Below are positions 51,688 through 60,932 of a stretch of DNA of 64,000 nt, piece after piece (within the stretch, counting starts at the first letter, position 1; each line of letters starts with the position of its first letter). Source of the DNA: Streptomyces sp. NBC_00457 (lineage in GTDB: Bacteria; Actinomycetota; Actinomycetes; Streptomycetales; Streptomycetaceae); assembly GCF_036014015.1 (NCBI RefSeq), contig NZ_CP107905.1, positions 5,704,001-5,768,000 on the forward strand, given 5' to 3'. The position numbers and the translations under genes are program-made. Under the pieces are notes generated by a model. That model was not told the DNA's origin and did no database searches. It saw nothing but the letters and a program-made list of their open reading frames with translations.

Positions 51688-52263
51688 CATCCGGAGTTTG
51701 ATCGTCGTTCGGCGATATGACGCCTGACCTGCGGTCGGGGAACTGACGTTTGACCTGACGCCCGTTTTGGGGTTTCGTCCTCGTCCTGAGGTTCCTGAGG
51801 TTTCGTCAACATGGGGCGTTGGTCACGATCCGGGCTTATGTCTCAAGCGTGACGGACCGCACGTACGCGGCCCTTGCCTCCCTTGCCCCTCCTCATGTCA
51901 AAATAGGACAAGGAGTCCGGGGAGGACTCCTCCGCCCTACTGTGCTCCACTGTGGGCGGAATCTCAGCATTGCCTGCTTTGGGGGGTCTTGTGACTCCTG
52001 ATCGCCCTGTGACTGATCGTCACAACGGCGTGACTGTCCGCTATGGCATGGTCCATCGGCTTCCGTCGCCGATGAACACCTGGGGGGCAATTCCATCGGT
52101 TTGGCCGACGCGGCTGGACAGATGGTGTAGTTGTAGTGCCGAGGACAAGCCGTTCGTCCTATAACCGACTCGACCCGCGTCCGCCATTTCGGGCAACGCG
52201 GGTCAAGGTGCAGAATTTAGAGGAAAGAACCGAGAAGGTTCGGTTCTCCCGAGGAGGCCGCTC
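51688..52263. other. Long leader/promoter region of bldC
   Basis: There is no convincing gene in these 576 bp. Three things are visible: a tight hairpin AGGAGTCC/GGACTCCT at 51911-51931, a 17-bp palindrome TGTGAC-TGATC-GTCACA at 52008-52024, and short degenerate repeats of GACCTG/TGACG near 51720-51770. A developmental gene such as bldC would be expected to have complex control here. GGAGG at 52252-52256 is its ribosome site. Confidence 0.6.
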
Positions 52264-52470
52264 ATGACCGCTCGCACCCCTGATGCCGAGCCGCTGCTGA
52301 CCCCGGCTGAGGTCGCCACCATGTTCCGTGTGGACCCGAAGACGGTCACGCGGTGGGCGAAGGCCGGGAAGCTTACATCGATCCGCACGCTCGGCGGGCA
52401 CCGCCGCTACCGCGAGGCGGAGGTCCGTGCTCTGCTGGCGGGCATTCCGCAGCAGCGCAGCGAAGCCTGA
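52264..52470 (+). CDS. bldC: Developmental regulator BldC
   Basis: A 68-residue MerR-like DNA-binding protein consisting of just the winged helix: LLTPAEVATMFRVDPKTVTR, then WAKAGKLTSIRTLGGHRRYREAEV. The length and sequence match BldC as I know it, which binds head-to-tail on DNA and delays sporulation in Streptomyces. ATG 52264 with GAGGAGG upstream. A strong terminator follows 147 bases after the stop. Confidence 0.97.
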   Translation: MTARTPDAEPLLTPAEVATMFRVDPKTVTRWAKAGKLTSIRTLGGHRRYREAEVRALLAGIPQQRSEA

Positions 52471-52616
52471 CAACTGAATAAACCGGGCAAACCGGCTGGT
52501 CCCCCACTGGCCGAGGCGTTCGGAAACCTAGCTCCACACGACGCGGGTTCTGCCCCAACGGAGCCCACGCCCGAGCTCTACAGAGCTTTTGAAGCACATC
52601 ACAGGGTGCGTCGTCG

Positions 52617-52655
52617 ATCGCGCTGGACTCCGCCGGGTCCAGCGCGATCTTTTTT
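52617..52655 (+). terminator. Intrinsic terminator downstream of bldC
   Basis: A long stem (ATCGCGCTGGAC with GTCCAGCGCGAT, 52617-52648) ends in six T. It is among the clearest terminators of the window. Confidence 0.92.
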
Positions 52656-52761
52656 GTGCCCTGTCGTGGCTGGTCCGGCCGGCTCTGTGAGTGGCCTTGT
52701 CGGAGTCTGGGGAGGGCTGTCGGATCTCCTGTGTGCTGGCTCGGGGAGATGCCTCAGGCAG

Positions 52762-52834
52762 GTGCAATTGCACATATTAAATTGAACAGTTGTAGGAACC
52801 GGGTAAGAACCGAGGTTTGAAAAACTCACCCGGT
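52762..52834. other. AT-rich patch with 12-bp palindrome and hairpin
   Basis: The palindrome GTGCAATTGCAC (52762-52773) is followed by an AT-rich run (ATATTAAATTGAACAG). A wide hairpin ACCGGGT (52798-52804) / ACCCGGT (52828-52834) lies before the convergent DUF6274 gene. The composition is unlike the surroundings. It may be a promoter for a short RNA or an operator, and the hairpin may also end the DUF6274 transcript. Confidence 0.45.
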
Positions 52835-52902
52835 GACACCCGTCACATGCCAGAGTCCTTGTCGCCCCTGTCTCCCGTGCGCTATTGAGCGCCGGGCGCT
52901 CG

Positions 52903-53094
52903 TCATGCGGGCGTGGTGCTCTCGTCCTCCACGGCCTCCTGCGGATCCCGGGCGGTCCGTGGGGCCGTGTCCATGGCCAGCCGCAGAAGATGGTGGCAGA
53001 TCGGGCAGTGGCGCGTCAGATGGCGATAGGAAGAGGCGGCCGCCAGATGTGCACGAAGCAACGCCCGCGTCTCATGCCTGACCGATGCCGCCAT
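52903..53094 (-). CDS. DUF6274 small protein
   Basis: A 63-residue protein MAASVRHETRALLRAHLAAA, then SYRHLTRHCPICHHLLRLAM and an acidic tail. The CPICHH knuckle with nearby His looks like half of a zinc site. It fits the DUF6274 family of Streptomyces. ATG 53094 follows GGAGG six bases upstream. Function unknown. Confidence 0.8.
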   Translation of the reverse strand: MAASVRHETRALLRAHLAAASSYRHLTRHCPICHHLLRLAMDTAPRTARDPQEAVEDESTTPA

Positions 53095-53245
53095 ACCCCA
53101 CCTCCACACGACCGCCCGGGAAGCACCCTTGGTCTCTGGGTACCGAGGGATGGACACGCCGTCAAGACGGCGTGAGGGGGCGCCGGGAAGCAGGGCGGGA
53201 GCGCAGCGGCCCCGGCTCCAAAGACGCAGGCTCCGTGCGCACGAA

Positions 53246-53277
53246 GAAGGCCCGCACCTTGACGGGTGCGGGCCTTC
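53246..53277 (-). terminator. Terminator of tRNA-Asp
   Basis: A 13-bp stem (53246-53258 with 53265-53277, six-base loop) 13 bases beyond the tRNA 3' end on the minus strand. Confidence 0.8.
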
Positions 53278-53290
53278 ATCTTTCTCGCTG

Positions 53291-53365
53291 CGGTCCTGAC
53301 GGGATTTGAACCCGCGGCCTCCACCTTGACAGGGTGGCGAGCACTCCAAACTGCTCCACAGGACC
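53291..53365 (-). tRNA. tRNA-Asp(GTC)
   Basis: On the minus strand: acceptor GGTCCTG/CAGGACC, anticodon loop CTGTCAA with anticodon GTC, T-loop TTCAAAT, discriminator G. Identical to 57661-57735. Confidence 0.95.
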
Positions 53366-53459
53366 TGGTTTCGCGGCACTTGGTGGTGCGTTGTGCTGCG
53401 AGAAGAGACTGTACAGGAGGGGCGCCGCCTGGTCGAACTCACTTAGGGTGCGGGGCCGG

Positions 53460-56400
53460 TTACGGTGCCGCCGCGTCGATCGCCTTCACGATGCGCTTGT
53501 CGGAGACGGGGTACGCCGTGCCGAGCGCGTGGGCGAAGTAGCTGACCCGGAGCTCCTCGATCATCCAGCGGATGTCCAGGACGGAGGAAGGCACCGGCCG
53601 GCCCTGCGGCATCTGCTCCAGCAGCCACGCGTACTCGTCCCGCATCTCGTGGACCTTCTCCATACGCGTGGTGTCCCGCTGGACGTTCGTCGGCATCTGC
53701 TGGAGTCGGCGGTCCGCGGCCACCAGATACCGCATCAGATCCGGCAGCCGCCGCGTCCCCGCCTCCGTCACGAACCCCGGCTTCACGAGGCCGTCCAGCT
53801 GCGCCCGTACGTCCGCCAGGTTCGGCAGCAGCGCGGGGCTCCGTACGGCCTTCAGACGGCGCTCACAGGCCTGCCACGCGGCGAGGACCTGCTGCACCTG
53901 GTCCACCGTACGGACCGTCGTGTCGACGATCTCGGCGCGGACCTTGTCGTAGAGCTTCCGGTACGACTCCTCGTCCCAGACCGGCCCGCCGAAGTCGCCG
54001 ATCAGCTTGTCCGCCGCAGCCATTGCGCAGTCGTCGAACAGGGCCTGGATGGAGCCGTGCGGATTGGCGGACAGGGCGAGCTTCTGGGCGTTCGTCAGCT
54101 TCTCGGACGCGAACTTCGCCGGGTTCACCGGGATGTTGCGGAGGATCAGCCGCCGCGTGCCCTTCCACATGGCCTGCTGCTGCTCCGCCTCCGTGTCGAA
54201 GAGGCGTACGGAGACGGTGTCGCCGTCGTCCACCAGCGCCGGGTACGCCTTCACGGGCTGCCCCGCCCGCCGGGTCTCGAAGACGCGGGTGAGGGAGCCG
54301 ATCGTCCAGTCGGTCAGGCCCTTGCGTTCCAGGGACTCGCCGCCCTGGCGTTCGGCCGTGGCCGCCGCGGCCTGCGAGAGGGCTTTCCTCGCCTTCGGCT
54401 TCAGCTGGAGCTTCAGGGCCTCCAGATCCTTGTCCTCGGCCAGCTTGCGGCGCCGCTCGTCGACGATCCGGAAGGTGATGCGGAGGTGGTCGGGGACCTT
54501 GGACCAGTCGAAGTCGTCCGCGGTGAACGGGACGCCCACCATGCGCTTCAGCTCGCGGGCCATGGTGGTGGTGAGGGGCTCCTGGAGCGGGATGGCCGTG
54601 TCCAGGAAGCGCTTCGCGAAGTTCGGCGCCGGTACGTAGTTGCGGCGGATCGGCTTCGGGAGGGAGCGGATCAGCTCGGTGACGACTTCCTCCCGCAACC
54701 CCGGGATCTGCCAGTCGAAGCCCTCGTCCGTGACCTGGTTCAGGACCTGGAGCGGGACGTGGACGGTCACACCGTCAGCGTCCGCGCCCGGCTCGAACTG
54801 GTACGTCACCCGGAACTTCAGGTTCCCCTGCCGCCAGGAGTCCGGATAGTCGGCCTTGGTGACCGCCTCCGCGGACTCCCGGATGAGCATCTCGCGCTCG
54901 AAGTCGAGGAAGTCGGGCTGCTCGTGCCGCTTGTGCTTCCACCAGGAGTCGAAGTGGGCGCCGGAGACGACATGTTCGGGGACCCTCTCGTCGTAGAAGT
55001 CGAAGAGCGTCTCGTCGTCGACGAGGATGTTCCGGCGCCGGGCGCGGTGCTCCAGCTCCTCGACCTCGCTGAGGAGCTTGCGGTTGTCGGCGAAGAACTT
55101 GTGGTGCGTGCGCCAGTCGCCCTCGACGAGCGCGTTGCGGATGAACAGCTCGCGGGACGCCTCCGGGTCGATCCGGCCGTAGTTGACCTTGCGGTCGGCG
55201 ATGATCGGGACGCCGTAGAGCGTGACCTTCTCGTACGCCATCACCGCGGCCTGGTCCTTCTCCCAGTGCGGTTCGCTGTACGTCCGCTTGAGCAGGTGCT
55301 CGGCGAGGGGTTCGACCCACTCGGGCTCGATGCGGGCGTTGACGCGGGCCCAGAGACGGGAGGTCTCCACCAGTTCGGCGGACATCACGAAACGCGGGGG
55401 CTTCTTGAAGAGGGCCGAGCCCGGGAAGATCGCGAACTTGGCGCTCCGGGCGCCGAGATATTCGTTCTTGGCTGTGTTTCTCCCGCCCTCCCCCCCGGCG
55501 TCCTTCACATCCTTCATGCCGATGTGGGAGAGCAGCCCCGCGAGGAGGGAGACGTGGACCCTCTGCTCGGGCGCGTCCTCCTCGTTCAGATGGATGCCCA
55601 TCTGCTTCGCGACCGTTCTCAACTGCGTATAGATGTCCTGCCATTCGCGGATGCGCAGGAAGTTCAGGTACTCCTGCTTGCACATCCGGCGGAAGGACGA
55701 CGAGCCGCGTTCCTTCTGCTGCTCGCGGATGTACCGCCACAGGTTGAGATAGGCGAGGAAGTCGCTGGTCTCGTCCTTGAAGCGGGCGTGCTGCTGGTCG
55801 GCCTGCGTCTGCTTGTCGGCCGGGCGCTCGCGCGGGTCCTGGATGGACAGGGCGGCGGCTATGACCATGACCTCGCGGACACAGCCGTTCTTGTCGGCCT
55901 CCAGGACCATGCGGGCCAGGCGGGGGTCGACGGGCAGCTGGGCGAGCTTGCGGCCGGTGTCGGTGAGGCGCTTGCGCGAGTCCTTCTGCGTGGGGTCCAA
56001 CGCGCCCAGTTCCTGGAGGAGTTGGACGCCGTCGCGGATGTTGCGGTGGTCCGGCGGGTCGATGAAGGGGAACTTCTCGATCTCGCCCAGTCCGGCGGCG
56101 GTCATCTGCAGGATGACGGACGCGAGGTTCGTACGCAGGATCTCCGCGTCCGTGAATTCCGAGCGGGCCTCGAAGTCGTCCTCGCTGTAGAGGCGGATGC
56201 AGATGCCGTCGGACGTACGGCCGCAGCGGCCCTTGCGCTGGTTGGCGCTGGCCTGGGAGATCGGCTCGATGGGGAGCCGCTGCACCTTCGTGCGATGGCT
56301 GTACCGGCTGATCCGGGCGAAGCCGGGGTCGATGACGTACTTGATGCCCGGGACGGTGAGGGAGGTCTCGGCGACGTTCGTCGCCAGAACGATCCTGCGG

Positions 56401-57437
56401 CCGGTGTGCGGCTGGAAGACGCGATGCTGCTCGGCGTGGGACAGCCGGGCGTAGAGGGGGAGTACCTCCGTGAACCGGTAGTTCTTCTTCACGAGCGCGT
56501 CCGCGGTGTCGCGGATCTCCCTCTCCCCCGAGAGAAAGACGAGGATGTCGCCCTTGCCTTCCCCCTGAAGCTCCTCGACGGCATCACAGATCGCGGTGAT
56601 CTGGTCGCGGTCGGAGTCGTCGCCCTCTTCTTCCAGGAGCGGCCGGTAACGCACCTCGACGGGATACGTACGCCCGCTGACCTCGATGATCGGGGCGTCG
56701 CCGAAGTGCCGGGAGAAGCGCTCGGGGTCGATGGTGGCCGAGGTGATGACGACCTTGAGATCGGGCCGCTTCGGCAGCAACTGCGCGAGATACCCGAGCA
56801 GGAAGTCGATGTTGAGAGACCGCTCGTGGGCCTCGTCGATGATGATCGTGTCGTAGGCGCGCAGCTCGCGGTCGGTCTGGATCTCGGCGAGCAGGATGCC
56901 GTCGGTCATCAGCTTGATGAAGGTGGCGTCCGGGTTGACCTGGTCGGTGAACCGCACCTTCCAGCCGACGGCCTCGCCGAGCGGGGTGTCCAGCTCTTCC
57001 GCCACCCGCTCGGCGACGGTACGGGCGGCGATCCGCCGGGGCTGCGTGTGCCCGATCATGCCGCGCACGCCCCGGCCGAGCTCCATGCAGATCTTCGGGA
57101 TCTGCGTGGTCTTCCCGGAGCCGGTCTCACCGGCGACGATCACGACCTGGTGGTCGCGGATGGCGTCGGCGATGTCGTCGCGCTTCTGGCTGACGGGAAG
57201 CTGCGGGGGGTAGGTGACGGCGGGTACCCGGGCCCGCCGCTCGCCCATCCGCTGTTCGGCCTTGGCGACCTCGGCCTCGATCTCGGTGAGAACGGCGGCG
57301 CGGGCCTCCGTCTTGCGGATCTTGCGGGCACCTTCGAGCCGCCGGCCGAGCCGGTGCGCGTCGCGCAGCGAGAGTTCGGCCAGACGGGGGGCGAGGGCGC
57401 CGAGGGCGGGGGAGCCGGGGGCGGGGTGCGTAGACAT
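53460..57437 (-). CDS. hrpA: ATP-dependent RNA helicase HrpA
   Basis: A 1325-residue DEAH-box helicase of full family length. Motif I is VIVAGETGSGKTTQIPK (near 95), motif II DEAHERSLNIDFLLGYL (near 198), motif III VITSATIDPERFS, and motif VI in SQASANQRKGRCGRTSDG (near 400). The ratchet/winged-helix, OB-fold and the large HrpA-specific C-terminal part (from about 600) follow. ATG 57437 is used. The role in RNA remodelling is known for enteric bacteria; in Streptomyces it is inferred. It lies between identical tRNA-Asp genes. Confidence 0.96.
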   Translation of the reverse strand: MSTHPAPGSPALGALAPRLAELSLRDAHRLGRRLEGARKIRKTEARAAVLTEIEAEVAKAEQRMGERRARVPAVTYPPQLPVSQKRDDIADAIRDHQVVIVAGETGSGKTTQIPKICMELGRGVRGMIGHTQPRRIAARTVAERVAEELDTPLGEAVGWKVRFTDQVNPDATFIKLMTDGILLAEIQTDRELRAYDTIIIDEAHERSLNIDFLLGYLAQLLPKRPDLKVVITSATIDPERFSRHFGDAPIIEVSGRTYPVEVRYRPLLEEEGDDSDRDQITAICDAVEELQGEGKGDILVFLSGEREIRDTADALVKKNYRFTEVLPLYARLSHAEQHRVFQPHTGRRIVLATNVAETSLTVPGIKYVIDPGFARISRYSHRTKVQRLPIEPISQASANQRKGRCGRTSDGICIRLYSEDDFEARSEFTDAEILRTNLASVILQMTAAGLGEIEKFPFIDPPDHRNIRDGVQLLQELGALDPTQKDSRKRLTDTGRKLAQLPVDPRLARMVLEADKNGCVREVMVIAAALSIQDPRERPADKQTQADQQHARFKDETSDFLAYLNLWRYIREQQKERGSSSFRRMCKQEYLNFLRIREWQDIYTQLRTVAKQMGIHLNEEDAPEQRVHVSLLAGLLSHIGMKDVKDAGGEGGRNTAKNEYLGARSAKFAIFPGSALFKKPPRFVMSAELVETSRLWARVNARIEPEWVEPLAEHLLKRTYSEPHWEKDQAAVMAYEKVTLYGVPIIADRKVNYGRIDPEASRELFIRNALVEGDWRTHHKFFADNRKLLSEVEELEHRARRRNILVDDETLFDFYDERVPEHVVSGAHFDSWWKHKRHEQPDFLDFEREMLIRESAEAVTKADYPDSWRQGNLKFRVTYQFEPGADADGVTVHVPLQVLNQVTDEGFDWQIPGLREEVVTELIRSLPKPIRRNYVPAPNFAKRFLDTAIPLQEPLTTTMARELKRMVGVPFTADDFDWSKVPDHLRITFRIVDERRRKLAEDKDLEALKLQLKPKARKALSQAAAATAERQGGESLERKGLTDWTIGSLTRVFETRRAGQPVKAYPALVDDGDTVSVRLFDTEAEQQQAMWKGTRRLILRNIPVNPAKFASEKLTNAQKLALSANPHGSIQALFDDCAMAAADKLIGDFGGPVWDEESYRKLYDKVRAEIVDTTVRTVDQVQQVLAAWQACERRLKAVRSPALLPNLADVRAQLDGLVKPGFVTEAGTRRLPDLMRYLVAADRRLQQMPTNVQRDTTRMEKVHEMRDEYAWLLEQMPQGRPVPSSVLDIRWMIEELRVSYFAHALGTAYPVSDKRIVKAIDAAAP

Positions 57438-57526
57438 ACGCGGTCCAGGATCTCATCCCGGGGAAATCGATGGCGAACGCTTTTGCCGTCGGCGGACCGG
57501 TCACAGAGAGTGGCCCGAGAATGATC

Positions 57527-57555
57527 AAGGGCCCCGCTCACTGAGCGGGGCCCTT
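57527..57555 (-). terminator. Terminator of the tRNA-Asp/tRNA-Phe unit
   Basis: A perfect 14-bp stem (57527-57540 with 57542-57555) around one base, 6 bases beyond tRNA-Phe. Confidence 0.85.
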
Positions 57556-57561
57556 GGGCTG

Positions 57562-57635
57562 TGGCTGGGGCCGGGGTCGAACCGGCGACCTATCGCTTTT
57601 CAGGCGATCGCTCGTACCAACTGAGCTACCCAGCC
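57562..57635 (-). tRNA. tRNA-Phe(GAA)
   Basis: On the minus strand: acceptor GGCTGGG/CCCAGCC, anticodon loop CTGAAAA with anticodon GAA, T-loop TTCGACC, discriminator A. It follows tRNA-Asp by 25 bases in one unit. Confidence 0.95.
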
Positions 57636-57660
57636 ACGAGATTCCAAAAAGGAACCTCAG

Positions 57661-57735
57661 CGGTCCTGACGGGATTTGAACCCGCGGCCTCCACCTTGAC
57701 AGGGTGGCGAGCACTCCAAACTGCTCCACAGGACC
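57661..57735 (-). tRNA. tRNA-Asp(GTC), second copy
   Basis: All 75 bases equal those at 53291-53365. First gene of an Asp-Phe tRNA pair. Confidence 0.95.
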
Positions 57736-58403
57736 ATGCGATGCGTACGACAGTGTCGCACACGGTGTTACGTGCCCCCAACGGGATTAGTGCAGCCGCG
57801 ACACGTCCGCGAAAGTCATCATCCCGTCGTGAGCTGACGCTCACCGCGACTGTCGGACTGCCTCGCCGTCGTCGCCGGACTGGTGATTCCCAGTGACCGG
57901 TTGGAGGCTGGCTGGCGGGCCGATGTCGCTGGAAAAGCGTATCAGACCTCGGGGCGTGCTCTGCGCGCGTGCCGGGCGGCCCCACGGCGTCCCTGGACAG
58001 GGGGTTCGAAGGTCGAGCGGTCAGTGGATCTGCTGCCTGATCATGCTGCTGTACGCCGTCGAGGCGGCGGGTGGACTGCGATGAGTACCCTCTGGCAGCC
58101 GTTGAAGGGCTGCCGGACGGGGCCGGGCGGAGGCCTTGGCCTGGAGGTGTGGGTCCGCCGGGGATGTGCCGTAAGGGTTGCGGCGGTCGCAGCGTATGCC
58201 GGTCCGGGTGGAGGCGCACGGTGAGCTGGGTGTCCCGGCGGGCGCGGCGGAACGGCCCGTATCGAGGTCCGTGAGCGCGGTGAGAATGTGCCGGGCAGTC
58301 CTGGGCCTGGCGCAGGAGGTTGTCCTGCCGACGGGCCAGGTCGGCGAGTGTGTGCTGCGGTGGCAGGGCGTGCGGCCCGGCGGTCGTTCGTTGGCGTGCG
58401 TCG
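57736..58403. other. Gene-poor stretch downstream of the Stv-like gene
   Basis: About 670 bp with several overlapping frames on both strands but none with a convincing ribosome site, domain or Streptomyces codon pattern. It is probably promoter DNA for the tRNA-Asp/Phe unit plus decayed coding remnants; I cannot name the source. Confidence 0.45.
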
Positions 58404-59195
58404 CTACTTCTTCCTGCGCTTGGACGGTTGCGCAGGCTCCGGGGTCGGCGTCCTGGGCGTGGTGCGCAGCATGACTGTGTAGTTGCGGTGCACGAAGAGC
58501 TTGTCGATCTCCGGGACGCTGGAGGAGCCCACACCGCAGCAGGCGTAATGGATGGTCAGCGGTGGGGCGTCGTCTTCCTGGTTTTGGCGGGCCGTGGCAA
58601 GTGCCTGCACTTTGTCCTGCAGAGTGCCCCCCTCGACCGAGGTCGCGCCCTCGGCCAGATGCCTGGCCTCCAGCGGCATCAGCTTGTAGTTGATGACCTC
58701 CTCGCCCGGGCCGAAGGTCTTGGGATAGCCGGGAGGCAGGGGTTTGCGCTTGTTGGTGGGGCCGACCAGTTCGAGGTCGTCCGCCGTCGGCGGAGTACCG
58801 GACTCCACGAGCTTGGCCACCTCGTTCTCCAGCCATGCGCCGGGCGGAGCGTAGACGACGAGTTCGATGCCCTCGGGCACGGTGAAGGTGGCCTTGAGCG
58901 CGCGGCTGCGCGGGTTGTCGGGATTCCTGGGCAGGCGCTGGTTGTCGCCGAACCGCCCGTGTCCGCTGAGCACGGCCACGTCCTGGTCCTGGGAGGTGTC
59001 GTCCGGCATCCGCTGCACGGGCATCGCCCCGCCGGCGAGTATCCGGCAGACTGCGGCGTTGCCGGCGGAGCGCTGAAGCCCCATCAGGGCACTGGTCCCC
59101 TGTGCTGCTGCGGATGACGTGAGCGCGGTGGGAGAGGCCGGACGTGGGGTCGCGTGGGGCCGGTGGCCTTCCTGCGCCTCTTCATGCGCGCGCAT
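58404..59195 (-). CDS. Protein with LQRSAGN leader and putative Stv-type adhesin domain
   Basis: A 263-residue protein. The first 60 residues are low complexity and contain ALMGLQRSAGNAAVCRIL, a motif that recurs near the N-terminus of many actinobacterial proteins, including DUF4157 proteins linked to contractile injection systems. The rest resembles the putative adhesin Stv domain: VAVLSGHGRFG, VPEGIELVVYAPPGAWLEN, and the Cys-containing IHYACCGVG near 220. The C-terminus is Lys/Arg-rich (PSKRRKK). No signal peptide. ATG 59195 with GGGGAG upstream. Export through a contractile injection system is inference. Confidence 0.7.
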   Translation of the reverse strand: MRAHEEAQEGHRPHATPRPASPTALTSSAAAQGTSALMGLQRSAGNAAVCRILAGGAMPVQRMPDDTSQDQDVAVLSGHGRFGDNQRLPRNPDNPRSRALKATFTVPEGIELVVYAPPGAWLENEVAKLVESGTPPTADDLELVGPTNKRKPLPPGYPKTFGPGEEVINYKLMPLEARHLAEGATSVEGGTLQDKVQALATARQNQEDDAPPLTIHYACCGVGSSSVPEIDKLFVHRNYTVMLRTTPRTPTPEPAQPSKRRKK

Positions 59196-59486
59196 CAGTC
59201 ACTCCCCTTCGGTACGAGATCCACACGAGCACGGTGGAGTGGCGATGTTAGGGGGGCGCGCCCGGCGACAGCAGAGCACCACGGGCACACTCGGGGGCAA
59301 CGCGACCTGCCCCTCGGGCTCCACCAAGCCTGGGGCCGCTTGTGCCGCAGTGGTCGCCGGAGCCGGCGGTCCACCATGCGCCGGAGCAAACGAGCGCAAC
59401 CCGAGACGGCGGATGAGGAACCGTAAAACCCGCACCTGCCAGACGATCTACGCCCCAGACTGCCGCCTTGCTGAGCAGCCCCGGCG

Positions 59487-60353
59487 TCAGGCCGGCCGGA
59501 TCCGGTCCCGTACCTCCGGCCGCGCCTCGAACCCGGCCGCCTTGTACGTGGCGACGCCGCCGACGTTGGAACTCGGCGTGCAGACACGTGCGCTCGACGA
59601 GCCCATCTCCCGCAGCGCGGCCGCCCCGGCCACGGTGATCGCCCGACCGTAGCCGCGACCACGGTGGTCCTCGTGGACGCCCATCGGCTCGACCAGCCCC
59701 GGCTTCCCCGGGCCGGCCGACCACACCGTCACCACCGCCGCCATGCTGCCCTGGTCGTCATAAGCGCCCAGGCAGCGGGCGTCGGGGTAGAACGGTCCCG
59801 CCGACATCGCGTGCCAGTACTCGCGCGTAGGCCGCGCAGTGTTGAACGCCGACCGCAGGACGTCGGCGAAGTCCTGCGCCTGCTCCGGGCCGATCGACTT
59901 GATCCGCACGCCCGGGTCCTCCACCGCCTCGGTGAGGTCGCGGAAGAGCGGCGTCCACGGCTCGTCGACGCCCCAGCCCTCCTTGCTCAGCAGGTCGTGG
60001 AGCAGCAGGCCCGGCGGCGCCTCGATGGACACCGTTCCTTCCGGCAGCACGCCGCGCTCAGGCAGCGAGAAGTCCTCGACAAGCCGCCGTGCCAAGTCCT
60101 CATCCTGGAAAGCGTCCGGAGCGACCGTCATCCGCAGCAGTGTCGGCGAGTCGAGCATCCCGACCGCGAGAATCCGCCCGTCCCGACTCCAGGTCCGGAC
60201 CACCGCGGCTGTCTCGGCCGTTCCGAACCGGTAGTTCCAGCCGATGTCCCCGGAATGCAACTGCATCGGCGCTTCGTCGTACTGCCACTCCCGCAGCGCG
60301 GCCATGGCCTCGCGTACCCCGTCGACGGTCGGCGTACCCAGCGCAATCGTCAT
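59487..60353 (-). CDS. GNAT family N-acetyltransferase
   Basis: A 288-residue protein with a C-terminal GNAT domain: acetyl-CoA motif A is VEPMGVHEDHRGRGYGRAIT (near 225-245), followed by ARVCTPSSNVGGVATYKAAGF (motif B, near 255). The first 140 residues are a divergent, possibly second GNAT-like fold. Substrate unknown. ATG 60353 starts MTIALGTPTVDG; the longer frame upstream has no ribosome site. Confidence 0.85.
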   Translation of the reverse strand: MTIALGTPTVDGVREAMAALREWQYDEAPMQLHSGDIGWNYRFGTAETAAVVRTWSRDGRILAVGMLDSPTLLRMTVAPDAFQDEDLARRLVEDFSLPERGVLPEGTVSIEAPPGLLLHDLLSKEGWGVDEPWTPLFRDLTEAVEDPGVRIKSIGPEQAQDFADVLRSAFNTARPTREYWHAMSAGPFYPDARCLGAYDDQGSMAAVVTVWSAGPGKPGLVEPMGVHEDHRGRGYGRAITVAGAAALREMGSSSARVCTPSSNVGGVATYKAAGFEARPEVRDRIRPA

Positions 60354-60574
60354 AGCCGGGATCAGACACGCCATCCCGAAGGTCCGCAACCGATTAACCG
60401 GGCCGACCGCCGCTCCCGCGACGGCCCGACAGAGCTTCTGTCCGCGAGAAATCGCAAAACGTCAACTCCGCTTGACTGTGTCACTGGTTCGGGCGTATCG
60501 GGGTGGGCCGTGCTTAGCGGGTGCATCTCCCGAAAAGAATCATTTCGACAACACGCTGCCGAAAGGACCAATAC

Positions 60575-60883
60575 ATGCGCTGCGCCACTGTCTTCATGTT
60601 CGCCGCCGCCGGTGCGCTGCTCGCGGCAAGCGCCGCCACCGGCACGGCTGCCGCGGCGGAGCAGGGAGATGTGGTGGTGTTCACCACCGAGGCGACGCCG
60701 CTGACTGTTTATCGCGATCCGCAAGGGTGCCAGAAGCTTCCGCCCGACGCGCATGTGCTGACGAACCACGCCGATCGTCCGGTCACCGTCCACGCCGACC
60801 CGTTCTGTCTGACCCCCGGCCTCGCCGTGGAGCCCGGACACGGCTCGCACGTGGCGCCCGGCAGCGGCAGTTTCTCCGCCTGA
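60575..60883 (+). CDS. Small secreted two-cysteine protein
   Basis: 102 residues: a signal peptide MRCATVFMFAAAGALLAASA with probable cleavage after AAAA, leaving about 75 residues with two Cys (GCQKLP and FCLTPG) that could form one disulfide. The mature part is rich in His/Pro/Val (PPDAHVLTNHADRPVTVHAD) and looks like a small beta protein. Family not recognised. ATG 60575 follows GAAAGGA. Confidence 0.75.
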   Translation: MRCATVFMFAAAGALLAASAATGTAAAAEQGDVVVFTTEATPLTVYRDPQGCQKLPPDAHVLTNHADRPVTVHADPFCLTPGLAVEPGHGSHVAPGSGSFSA

Positions 60884-60932
60884 GCCCCTCCTGTTTCCGC
60901 TCACCCCCACACCCTCAGGAGAACGTACGCAC

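Noticed and set aside
53334..57524. A 1396-residue frame opposite hrpA
   Set aside because: It is the mirror of a DEAH helicase with all motifs; the antisense frame has only the composition forced by GC-rich third positions.
57883..58224. A 113-residue plus-strand frame beside tRNA-Asp
   Set aside because: No ribosome site, no recognisable domain, irregular codon pattern; overlaps equally poor frames on the other strand.
59199..59435. A 78-residue minus-strand frame upstream of the Stv-like gene
   Set aside because: Pro/Ala/Cys-rich with no supporting signal; likely chance.
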